Assembly: GCF_001953985.1 (NCBI RefSeq)
Contig: NZ_MBEI01000053.1
Location: 1-64,000, forward strand
Direction: 5' to 3'
Source of the DNA: Mycobacterium colombiense
Lineage (GTDB): Bacteria; Actinomycetota; Actinomycetes; Mycobacteriales; Mycobacteriaceae
Length of the DNA stretch: 64,000 nucleotides
Each line of letters starts with the position of its first letter. Positions within the stretch are counted from its first letter, which is position 1. Made by a program: the position numbers and the translations under genes. This document shows, in pieces, positions 34,693 through 41,882 of this stretch. The notes beneath the pieces were generated by a model. That model made no database searches. It worked only from the letters and a program-made list of their open reading frames with translations, and was not told the origin of the DNA.

Positions 34693-35667
34693 TCACGCCA
34701 CCAACGATCGCGGTAGCCCGAACCAGGGCAGCAGACTGTTGTCGAAGCGTGTCATCGCGCAGATCCGATCGCCCGCGAGGCCAAGGACATACAGGCCGAC
34801 TCCGTGGCTGATTCCGGGTGGGCGGCGCAGGTACGCGCCGAACGCCGGCTGACCGTTGGCTCGCGTCGGCACCAAGTCGAATCTGCGGCCCGCGGCGAAG
34901 AGCGACGCACAGAATCGGGCGACCACGTCTCGGCCCTCGTATTCGAACGGCATCGGTGGCATCGACATGAAGACGTCGTTGGTCAACAGAGCCACCAGCG
35001 CGTCGAGGTCCGCGGACTCCCACGCGTGGACGAACTTCGCCACCACCGTCTCCTCGACCGCTGACCCGCGGTCGGGTGGCGGTTGACGGTCATGGGCCGA
35101 GGCCAGGCTGTGCCGCAGCCCGGTGCGCGCTCGCTTAAGGGCGCTCTTGACCGATTCCACCGTCGAGTTGAGCATGTCGGCCACCTCGGTCGTGCGGAAT
35201 CCGAGGACGTCGCGCAACACGAGTACCGCGACCTGACGAGGGGGCAGGACCTGAAGGGCGGCAATGAATGCCAGTGAGATGGCTTCGCTTTGCTCGTAGC
35301 GGGCTTCCGGCCCGTCGGGAAACGGTTCGAGCCAGACGATTTCACCGAGCCGGGTCGGCTCGGGGGGTTCGACATCGGGCACGTCCCAATCCTTGGCCGG
35401 GCGTCGGCTTGCCGAACGTCGGACGTTGAGACAGCGGTTTGTGGCGATCCGGTAGAGCCAGGTGCGCACCGAGGAGCGGCCCTCGAAACCCGCCAGGCCT
35501 TGCCACGCGGCCAGCAACGTGTCCTGCAGGGTGTCTTCGGCGTCCTGCAGGGATCCGAGCATCCGGTAGCAGTGCACCTGCAGCTCCCCCCGGTACGGGT
35601 CGATCAGTTCCCGGAACGCTTCGCCGTTCCCGGCGCGTGCCCTGGACAGCAGATCCTCGCCAAGCAC
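34693..35667 (-). CDS. ECF sigma factor with C-terminal SnoaL-like domain (SigG/SigJ type)
   Basis: 324 residues from a GTG at 35667 (MLGEDLLSRARAGNGEAF). Sigma region 2 reads YRGELQVHCYRMLGSLQDAEDTLQ...RTWLYRIATNRCLN (residues ~24-80); region 4 reads LPPRQVAVLVLRDVLGF and TEVADMLNSTVESVKSALKR (~140-185). The last ~120 residues form a SnoaL/NTF2-like domain (FVHAWESADLDALVALLTND, MPPMPFEYEGRD), which in ECF41-type factors replaces a separate anti-sigma factor. The gene is absent from this place in M. tuberculosis. It diverges from the RibD-like gene across a 64-bp gap containing a dyad. Confidence 0.9.
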   Translation of the reverse strand: MLGEDLLSRARAGNGEAFRELIDPYRGELQVHCYRMLGSLQDAEDTLQDTLLAAWQGLAGFEGRSSVRTWLYRIATNRCLNVRRSASRRPAKDWDVPDVEPPEPTRLGEIVWLEPFPDGPEARYEQSEAISLAFIAALQVLPPRQVAVLVLRDVLGFRTTEVADMLNSTVESVKSALKRARTGLRHSLASAHDRQPPPDRGSAVEETVVAKFVHAWESADLDALVALLTNDVFMSMPPMPFEYEGRDVVARFCASLFAAGRRFDLVPTRANGQPAFGAYLRRPPGISHGVGLYVLGLAGDRICAMTRFDNSLLPWFGLPRSLVA

Positions 35668-35690
35668 CCTCGCGTCACCTCCGTTCGTAT

Positions 35691-35724
35691 AGACACCGAC
35701 CCGATCGCACCCGGGGCGGTGTCT
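35691..35724. promoter_or_regulatory. Inverted repeat between ECF sigma and RibD-like genes
   Basis: Arms AGACACCG (35691-35698) and CGGTGTCT (35717-35724) are perfect complements, extendable to about 12 bp with one mismatch. TATAGACACC and GGTGTCTCTATTA make the two outer edges roughly symmetrical. The element fills the 64-bp gap between two divergent starts and lies 7 bp before the ATG of the plus-strand gene. A shared operator, or facing promoter elements of the sigma factor's own regulon, would fit. Confidence 0.5.
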
Positions 35725-35731
35725 CTATTAC

Positions 35732-36328
35732 ATGGGAAAAATCATTGTCAGCGCGAACGTCTCGCTAGACGGCGTCGTCCAGGACCCGACCGGTGCCGAG
35801 GGTTTCAGGGTCGGTGGCTGGTTCGGCCAGATCGACAACACGGACCATGAAGAGTGGGCCAGGGTCGGGCTCGATGAGGCGCTAGGGGCTGAGGCCCTGC
35901 TGCTGGGTCGGCGGACCTATGAATTCTTCGGCGCGCGCTGGCCATCCCGCACGGGCCAGTGGGCGGACCGATTGAACGGTATGCCCAAGTACGTGGTGTC
36001 GGCGACGCTTCATGCCCCGGAGTGGAACAACACCACAGTGCTTACGGGAAACGCAGTACGCGAAGCCACCGCGTTGCGCCGAAAGATCAAGGGACACATA
36101 GTCGTCTACGGGAGTTTCCAGCTGGTGCACACGTTGGTAGAACACGACCTGGTCGACGAGTTGCGGATGACAATGTTCCCGTTCGTGCTTGGCGTTGGCG
36201 AGCGCCTCTTCGGCGCTACCAGCGCTAAGAAGGACATGCGCCTTGCCGGGACGCGCACCGTGGGCAACGGCCTTGCGTCCCTTACCTACCGGCCCCGCGC
36301 CGGAACGCACCCTCGAGCAGTTCGTTGA
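35732..36328 (+). CDS. Dihydrofolate reductase/RibD C-terminal-like protein
   Basis: 198 residues. RibD C-terminal (DHFR-fold) family: start MGKIIVSANVSLDGVVQDP, LLLGRRTYEFF, MPKYVVSATLH, and the nucleotide-binding IVVYGSFQLVHTLVEHDLVDEL followed by FPFVLGVGERLF (each quoted in short blocks around residues 1-165). Such stand-alone proteins are NADPH-binding reductases of unknown substrate and are often regulated by neighbouring ECF factors or DinB-like genes. The ATG at 35732 has no classic ribosome site and lies close to the dyad, so a leaderless transcript is possible. Confidence 0.88.
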   Translation: MGKIIVSANVSLDGVVQDPTGAEGFRVGGWFGQIDNTDHEEWARVGLDEALGAEALLLGRRTYEFFGARWPSRTGQWADRLNGMPKYVVSATLHAPEWNNTTVLTGNAVREATALRRKIKGHIVVYGSFQLVHTLVEHDLVDELRMTMFPFVLGVGERLFGATSAKKDMRLAGTRTVGNGLASLTYRPRAGTHPRAVR

Positions 36329-36366
36329 AGCGCTCAGTCGATGCTGACTCGACCGGACCGTTCGTG

Positions 36367-37185
36367 TTACTTAATCGCCTCGACGAAATAGCCGCGGGGC
36401 GCATCGGTGACGTCCATCGGCACCACCGGCGCATACCAGCGGTTGTACCGATTCCCGGGTTCCGCGATGTCGGTGACGGTCGGCGACCAGCCGAGGCGCC
36501 GCGACAATCCGCCCGGGTCGTCGGTGCCGAACAGCCAGGGAGCACCGCTGCGGGCCATGGACTCCACCAGCGGCGCCATCGACGCCGATTCGAGCAGTGT
36601 CTTGCCGACGACGTCATACAGCAGGACCGAGCCCGGCGCCGACAGCGCGTCGACACGATCGAACAACGTGCCTACCGCGGCCTCATCCAGGTACTGCAGG
36701 AGCCCTTCGATCAGCCAGACCGTCGGCGCCGACGCATCCAGTCCGGCGGATCGAATGTCGGCCGGCCAGTCATCAGCCAGATCGACGCCCACCGCAACGC
36801 GCCGGCAACGAGGCTGTTCACCGGCGAGCAGATCGGCCTTGGCCGACAGCACCTGAGGCTGATCCAGTTCGTAGACGACGGTGCCGCCGGGCCAGGGCAG
36901 CCGGTAGGCGCGGGCGTCCATGCCTGCGGCGATGATGACGATCTGTCCGATTGTCTGCGCCGCGCGCAGCAGCGCGTCGTCCCAGAATCGGGTGCGCACG
37001 ACGATCTGTGCGCTGGAGCGTTCACCCCCGGTGGCGGCGGCCGCGAACAGTGCGCGCCCGCGATCGCCCGCGAGCCGACCGGCGAACGGGTCGGAGAACA
37101 GCCGGTCTTCGCGGGCCGTTTCGTGGGCGCGTATCGCGGCGACCAACAGGCCGGTGTCCGCGACCGCTGCGTGATTTCTGTCCAT
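36367..37185 (-). CDS. Class I SAM-dependent methyltransferase, Rv3787c/LCMT-like family
   Basis: 272 residues from the ATG at 37185 (MDRNHAAVADTGLLVAAIRA); an upstream start at 37209 adds eight residues. The family signature is complete: RAHETAREDRLFSDPFAG, the RTRFWDD motif, then the SAM site IIAAGMDARAYRLPWP and VYELDQPQVLSAK, and VWLIEGLLQYLDEAAV. The group (TIGR00027-like) is heavily expanded in mycobacteria, with mostly unknown small-molecule acceptors. It follows the AraC-type gene on the same strand by 54 bp, so they are probably co-transcribed. M. tuberculosis has a family member elsewhere in this locus. Confidence 0.9.
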   Translation of the reverse strand: MDRNHAAVADTGLLVAAIRAHETAREDRLFSDPFAGRLAGDRGRALFAAAATGGERSSAQIVVRTRFWDDALLRAAQTIGQIVIIAAGMDARAYRLPWPGGTVVYELDQPQVLSAKADLLAGEQPRCRRVAVGVDLADDWPADIRSAGLDASAPTVWLIEGLLQYLDEAAVGTLFDRVDALSAPGSVLLYDVVGKTLLESASMAPLVESMARSGAPWLFGTDDPGGLSRRLGWSPTVTDIAEPGNRYNRWYAPVVPMDVTDAPRGYFVEAIK

Positions 37186-37239
37186 CCCGCCATCATCGGC
37201 GCCGGGCATCGGCGTGGATTGGATATTTCGGTCGCCCGC

Positions 37240-38076
37240 TCAGCCCCGTCCCGGGCGCGCGGCGAGTTCGACGTGACCCGGCATCGATGAGCGTCGGCGC
37301 GCGTACTGCGTGGGGGTGATGCCGGTGAACGCGCGGAACTCGCGCACCAGGTGGGCCTGGTCGAAATAGCCCAGATCGGCGGCGATGGCCGCCCCCGGTG
37401 CTGGCGTGTCGAGCGCGCGCAGCACCGCCTGCAGGCGGCGCACCCGCAGATAGGCCTTCGGCGTCAGGCCGACTTCGGAACGGAACGCGGCGTTGAACCG
37501 CTTAGCCGAAAGACCGCTCAGCGCTTGGGCTTTCGCTACACGCATCGACGGATTGAGCTCCGCGCAGCGCAATACCGATCCCACCCGGGGCTGTGGCCAC
37601 AGGTGATCGCGGCGCATCCGCCCGACGAGGAAGTGCTCCATCAATGCCACGCGCTGTTGTGCCGAACCCGCGGCACTGAGTCGTTCCCGAAGCAGCTCCG
37701 CACTCGACCCCCAAACGTCGTCGAGACCGATGACGGCATTCTCCAGATCGCCCAGCGGACAGCCGAGGAACGCCAATGCCCCCGCGGGCCGAAAGTGGAT
37801 CGTCATGATGGTTCGGGCGGGGGCGACGCGGATGACGTAGGCGGCCGCACCGGCACCGACGGCGAACGCCGGCGGAACCGGCAGCGGTGTGCGGCCGTCG
37901 GCGGCGTAGAAACCCAGATCGGTGTGACCATCGACATCGATGATCGCGGTGACCGCTCCGCGCGGTAGAGCCCGGCTGGTGTGTAGGCCCGACGCGCTGT
38001 CGCCGGGCCAGTAGCCGAAATACTCGATGTGATCGGCGAGCGGCGGCTTCGGCTTGTATAACCGTTGACCAGTCAT
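37240..38076 (-). CDS. AraC-family transcriptional regulator with N-terminal DUF6597-type domain
   Basis: 278 residues from the ATG at 38076 (MTGQRLYKPKPPLADHIEYF); a GTG at 38088, abutting the fadE35 stop codon, adds four residues. The N-terminal domain (DHIEYFGYWPGD, TIMTIHFRPAGALAFLGCP) is the DUF6597-like sensor. The C-terminal AraC double HTH contains RVAKAQALSGLSAKRFNAAF and IAADLGYFDQAHLVREFRAF followed by TGITPTQYARRR. It lies immediately downstream of fadE35 and is probably expressed with it. Confidence 0.88.
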   Translation of the reverse strand: MTGQRLYKPKPPLADHIEYFGYWPGDSASGLHTSRALPRGAVTAIIDVDGHTDLGFYAADGRTPLPVPPAFAVGAGAAAYVIRVAPARTIMTIHFRPAGALAFLGCPLGDLENAVIGLDDVWGSSAELLRERLSAAGSAQQRVALMEHFLVGRMRRDHLWPQPRVGSVLRCAELNPSMRVAKAQALSGLSAKRFNAAFRSEVGLTPKAYLRVRRLQAVLRALDTPAPGAAIAADLGYFDQAHLVREFRAFTGITPTQYARRRSSMPGHVELAARPGRG

Positions 38077-38088
38077 TGCGCGGCGCAC

Positions 38089-39864
38089 CTAGAGCCTCAG
38101 CGCCCCGTCGACCAATTCGTCGAAGCGTTCCAGCGCCTCGTCGGACTCGGCGTCGATACCGCGCAGCGCCCAGCGATCGGCGAGATAGCGCTGCGCGTAC
38201 AGCCCCGCCACAAGCGCCTTGCGCTCACTGCCGCGGGTGGCCCGCTCCCAGGCGGCCTGCTCGATGAGCAAGGCACCGGCATAGACGTCACCCATGAATT
38301 GGGCCAGCGGGAACAGCCTTGCCTCGGCGGTCTGCCGGTCGAGCTTGGTCCACGCGGTGATCGCCGCGTCGAGATCCTCGATCCGGCCGGCGACCAGCCG
38401 GGTGGTTTCGCCGTCGTCGGCGACCGACACCGCGTCGCGCAGCCGCGCCAGCAGCGTCTCGTGCGCGCGGGTCTGCTCGATCCCGCGCCGCACATCCAGA
38501 CACAGAATGTTGTCCGGCCCTTCCCAGATGGTGTTCACCTGCGCGTCGCGCAGCAGCCGCGCCACCGGCCAGGTCTCGATATAGCCGTTGCCGCCGTGGA
38601 TTTCGATGGCATCCGAGGCCGCGGTGATCCCCAGCCGGCACACCCGCAGCTTGGTGACCGGCACGGCGATCCGTTGCCGCATGCTGCGCGGTTGACGATG
38701 GTTGGTGGCGCCGGTGCAGTCGAACACCAGCGCCTGCGCGGCCTCGACGTCGACGATCATCTCGGCGAGTTTGCGCCGCATCAGCGGCTTTTCGATGAGC
38801 GCGCCGCCGAACGCCCGACGCTGCCTTGCATAGCACAGCGATTCGACCAGGGCGCGCCGCGCGTTACCGAGCGCGAACAAGGCGATGCCCAGGCGCGCGG
38901 CGTTGGTCAGCTCCATCATGCGGCCCAGCCCCTTGCCGTCCGACGGCCCGGCGGCGGCGTCGGTGGGCTCGCCGGACAGCAAAAAGGCTTCGGCATCAAC
39001 GAATTCGACCTCACCCGAGGCCACCGAGCGGGTGCCCAGCTTGTCCTTCAGCCGCCGCACCCGCACCCCGTTGCGTGAGCCGTCGCGGCGGGTGCGCAGC
39101 ACCAGGAAGTTGGCGACGCCGCGCGAAGAGTCCGGTGCGCCTTCGGGTTTCGCCAGGACGACGAACGCCTCCCCGGCGCAGTTGGACGCGAACCACTTGA
39201 AGCCGTTCAACAACCACGCGTCACCGTGCCGGGTCGCGGTGGTCTCGAGCGCCCCCAGATCGGAACCGCCGGTGCGCTCGGTCAGCAGCTGCGCCGTCTC
39301 GCCGGCCCACTCGCCGGAGGCGAATTTGGCCAGCACATGCTCGGCCACATCGGGCGGCGCGTAGGCGGCCACCAGCGACTGGACCATGCCGCCGCCGGTG
39401 CCCAGCGCGCAGCCCATGCCGATATCGGCCTGGTTGAGCAGATAATTCGACGCGAACATGGGCAGCGACGAGCTCATCTTCGCCTCGCGGGCGTCGGTTC
39501 GCAGCGCCTGCTGGGCGTCCAGGACCGCCCGCTTGGACTGCGTGAAGGAGGCCGGCATGACCACCTCGCTGATGTCGTGGCCCCACCGGTCGTAGCGCTG
39601 CAGCTGCGGGGGATTGCGATCCGTCTCCTCGGCCCACTGCGCCACCGGGCCGCCCATCAGTTCACCGATGCGCGTCAGGTGCCGTTCGGCCAGCTTCAGT
39701 TCCTCGGGCTCGAGGTAGTAGGCCATGGTGAACTGCAGCGTGGGGTCGGTGAGGTACCAATTGAGCCCCACGGCCCCGCGGTAGTTCTCCGTCGCGTAGC
39801 GCTGCGATTTCTCGTCGGTGGAAAACGGCAGCCGGTCCACAGCCTCTACGGCGTAGTCGCTCAT
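38089..39864 (-). CDS. fadE35: Acyl-CoA dehydrogenase FadE35 (AidB-like)
   Basis: 591 residues, close to the 593 of Rv3797. Acyl-CoA dehydrogenase fold in the AidB subgroup: FAD/substrate loops MGCALGTGGGMVQSL, ATRHGDAWLLNGFKWFASN and FLVLRTRRDGSRNG, and C-terminal helical domain ARQRRAFGGALIEKPLM, QIHGGNGYIETW-type motif (here EIHGGNGYIETWPVARL) and RDAQVNTIWEGPDNILCLD. It would oxidise an acyl-CoA or a related thioester with FAD; the true substrate is unknown. Its presence near accD4 is shared with M. tuberculosis. Confidence 0.93.
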   Translation of the reverse strand: MSDYAVEAVDRLPFSTDEKSQRYATENYRGAVGLNWYLTDPTLQFTMAYYLEPEELKLAERHLTRIGELMGGPVAQWAEETDRNPPQLQRYDRWGHDISEVVMPASFTQSKRAVLDAQQALRTDAREAKMSSSLPMFASNYLLNQADIGMGCALGTGGGMVQSLVAAYAPPDVAEHVLAKFASGEWAGETAQLLTERTGGSDLGALETTATRHGDAWLLNGFKWFASNCAGEAFVVLAKPEGAPDSSRGVANFLVLRTRRDGSRNGVRVRRLKDKLGTRSVASGEVEFVDAEAFLLSGEPTDAAAGPSDGKGLGRMMELTNAARLGIALFALGNARRALVESLCYARQRRAFGGALIEKPLMRRKLAEMIVDVEAAQALVFDCTGATNHRQPRSMRQRIAVPVTKLRVCRLGITAASDAIEIHGGNGYIETWPVARLLRDAQVNTIWEGPDNILCLDVRRGIEQTRAHETLLARLRDAVSVADDGETTRLVAGRIEDLDAAITAWTKLDRQTAEARLFPLAQFMGDVYAGALLIEQAAWERATRGSERKALVAGLYAQRYLADRWALRGIDAESDEALERFDELVDGALRL

Positions 39865-39893
39865 GGGTCAGACGCTACGCGCCGAGCCGAACG

Positions 39894-40592
39894 TCAGGCA
39901 GTAGCGCGCAGCGGGCGCCGCCGGCGATTCGGGTCCGGGCCGGAGCCGTCGCCCGTGTCGGCGCGGCGAGCCAGCGCTTCGGGGTTGACGATCACAACGG
40001 TCTTGCCGTCCAACAGGATCCAGCCGTGCGTCGTGAAATTGCGCAGCGCCTTGTTCACCGAAACCCGGTCGGCGCCGACCAGTTGGGCTATCTCGTCTTG
40101 GTTGAGTTCGTGGGCGAGCCGCAGCGCGTCGCCCTCGGGGGCGCCGAAACGCTTGCCCAACACCAGCAGCTGGCGGGCCACCCGCGCGGTGACGTCGCTG
40201 GAAACCATCTCCACGAGTTGTCGTTCGCTGTGCCGCAGCCGCCGGGTCAGCGCACGCAGCAGCTGCTCGGCGATCGCGGGCTGTTGGGCCATCCAGGCGC
40301 GCAGCGTGGCGCGGTCCATCCACACCGCCCGCACGTCGGTGATCGCCGTGGCGGTGCAGGCGCGCGGGCCCGGGTCGAACACAGCGAGTTCGCCGAAGAT
40401 GTCCGTGGGGCCGATGATCGCCCGGACGCTGCTGCGGCCGCCGGGGCCACGAAAGTTGATCTTCACCGTGCCTTCGAGGATCAGATAGACGCGATCACCG
40501 GGGTCACCCTGAACGAAAATCGTTTTGCCGGAGTCGAATTCGGAGGTATGGACCTGAACGTGGTCCGCACTGTGGCCGGGTGCAGTGGTCAC
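39894..40592 (-). CDS. Crp/Fnr-family transcriptional regulator
   Basis: 232 residues from a GTG at 40592. N-terminal cyclic-nucleotide-binding fold (SGKTIFVQGDPGDRVYLIL, FGELAVFDPGPRACTATA, phosphate-binding cassette resembling the Crp group), linker helix around RALTRRLRHSERQL, and C-terminal winged helix with LNQDEIAQLVGADRVSVNKA as the recognition HTH. A charged basic tail (PNRRRRPLRATA) ends the protein. It sits 20 bp downstream of the FHA gene in the same direction, an arrangement suggesting a signalling pair. No binding half-site typical of Crp was found in the upstream gap. Confidence 0.92.
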   Translation of the reverse strand: MTTAPGHSADHVQVHTSEFDSGKTIFVQGDPGDRVYLILEGTVKINFRGPGGRSSVRAIIGPTDIFGELAVFDPGPRACTATAITDVRAVWMDRATLRAWMAQQPAIAEQLLRALTRRLRHSERQLVEMVSSDVTARVARQLLVLGKRFGAPEGDALRLAHELNQDEIAQLVGADRVSVNKALRNFTTHGWILLDGKTVVIVNPEALARRADTGDGSGPDPNRRRRPLRATA

Positions 40593-40612
40593 GCATATCC
40601 CCCTCGTCGGTG

Positions 40613-41059
40613 TCAGCCCGTCTGGGCGGTCAGGAAGACCAGCCGGAAATTGCCGATCTGGAGCACGTCACCGTTGGTCAGCACCGCTGAGTCGACGGCG
40701 CCGCGGTTGAGATAGGTCCCGTTGAGGCTGCCGAGATCGACCACGCGGAATTCACCGTTCTCGCTGCGGAATTCGGCATGCCTGCGGCTGACCGTGATGT
40801 CATCGAGAAAGATGTCGCTGGCGGGGTGGCGTCCGGCGTTCATCACCGGCTCGTTCAATACGAACTTCGCCCCGACGTTGGGGCCCCGCTTCACCACGAG
40901 CATGGCCGAGCCGCGCGCCAGCGTCGCTGCCGCTTCGGCGACGGCCGACGATGTGTCGATCTCGTCGGGGCCGTCGGCGCGCAGCACCGAACCGATGTCG
41001 CCGGTGGCTTCATCCGGCGCGATTGGTTGGTGGCTTGTCTCCCCGTATGACGCCGACAC
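40613..41059 (-). CDS. FHA-domain protein, GarA paralogue
   Basis: 148 residues from a GTG at 41059 with GAAAGGGAGCG upstream. The FHA domain is nearly that of GarA: AMLVVKRGPNVGAKFVLNEP, NAGRHPASDIFLDDITVSRR, HAEFRSENGEF, VDLGSLNGTYLNRGAVDSAV and QIGNFRLVFLTAQ, including the phosphothreonine-binding GR...SRRH...NG residues. GarA binds 2-oxoglutarate dehydrogenase and glutamate dehydrogenase unless its N-terminal ETTSVFRAD is phosphorylated by PknG/PknB. Here the matching place reads TGDIGSVLRAD, lacking the two threonines. It is therefore probably not GarA itself but a regulatory paralogue. Confidence 0.9.
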   Translation of the reverse strand: MSASYGETSHQPIAPDEATGDIGSVLRADGPDEIDTSSAVAEAAATLARGSAMLVVKRGPNVGAKFVLNEPVMNAGRHPASDIFLDDITVSRRHAEFRSENGEFRVVDLGSLNGTYLNRGAVDSAVLTNGDVLQIGNFRLVFLTAQTG

Positions 41060-41191
41060 CGCTCCCTTTCACCAGGTTCCCGTGGATACCTCCATCGCAG
41101 CAGTTCACGTGAGCGTCAAGATAGGGGCCGAAGTCCCTGTTTCTTCCGGATAGTTGTCTGAGGCGGTTGTCTCGGGCGGTGTACTGGGCTG

Positions 41192-41707
41192 CTACGAGCC
41201 CACCGGCACCACGAACTCGGACGTGTAGAACTCCGCCGGGTTCTGGGAGTTCGGGTTCGCTCGCTCGATGATCACCCATACGCCGGTGGTCCCCGGCCGA
41301 ACGGTGTCGGCAACGGTGGCCGTTCCGTTCCCTGCGCCGTCGAGGTCCATGCCGGTAAATGCGGTTCCGGGGTCTCCGGGCCCGCAGGTCGAGGAGGACG
41401 GCCGGGGTTCTTCGATAAGGCCGACGTCGAAATGCATGCCCGGCTCGGTTGCGTCGACCAGATGGACCTCGGCGACGGCCCGGGATCCGCTGGTCCGGAC
41501 GATGGCCGAACCGGTGCCGAGCATCGGGCTGGGCACCTTGGGGGCGATGGTGACCTTGCTGAAATCGCAACGCCGCAGATAGGTGTCGAAAACGACCGTC
41601 GTGCCGCCGCCCTCGGCGGCCGCCGTCCCGATGGCCGAACTCGCGGCCGGCGCCATCAGCAGCGCGACCGCTGCCGTGCAGGTTTCCAGGCGTGTCAGCG
41701 TCCGCAT
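41192..41707 (-). CDS. Small secreted protein of unknown function
   Basis: 171 residues. Clear Sec signal peptide (LETCTAAVALLMAPAASSAIGTAAA), cleaved near residue 30. The mature part is rich in beta strands with two cysteines (LRRCDFSKV, SSSTCGPGD) likely to form a disulfide, and ends EFYTSEFVVPVGS. I do not recognise the family. It stands alone between embB and the FHA gene, with an AT-rich 175-bp upstream region (41708-41882) that probably holds its promoter. Confidence 0.75.
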   Translation of the reverse strand: MRTLTRLETCTAAVALLMAPAASSAIGTAAAEGGGTTVVFDTYLRRCDFSKVTIAPKVPSPMLGTGSAIVRTSGSRAVAEVHLVDATEPGMHFDVGLIEEPRPSSSTCGPGDPGTAFTGMDLDGAGNGTATVADTVRPGTTGVWVIIERANPNSQNPAEFYTSEFVVPVGS

Positions 41708-41882
41708 CGGCCACCCTTTTCCGTCGTGTGAAATGGATCACAGCGGAATTAGTATTGACCAGGAAATGGCGGAATTAAACCCCTGACCAGTAATTACTCT
41801 GCCGTTAATTCGGCGCGCTATTACACCGGTGAATAACGACGGCGCGAAGCCATTTGCGCCATTTGCAAACTTTCGCGGCGCG
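41708..41882 (-). promoter_or_regulatory. AT-rich gap between embB and the secreted-protein gene
   Basis: 175 bp without a gene. 41740-41835 is much more AT-rich than its surroundings, with repeated GGAATTA/TTAATTCG words (41748, 41770, 41811). It would hold the promoter of the secreted-protein gene. No hairpin with a U-tract typical of an embB terminator was found. Confidence 0.4.

Noticed and set aside
36367..37185. Considered as the direct positional counterpart of Rv3787c
   Set aside because: Same family, but it lies on the fadE35 side of emb rather than beside the Gre-like gene, and the family has many paralogues, so orthology is not supported.
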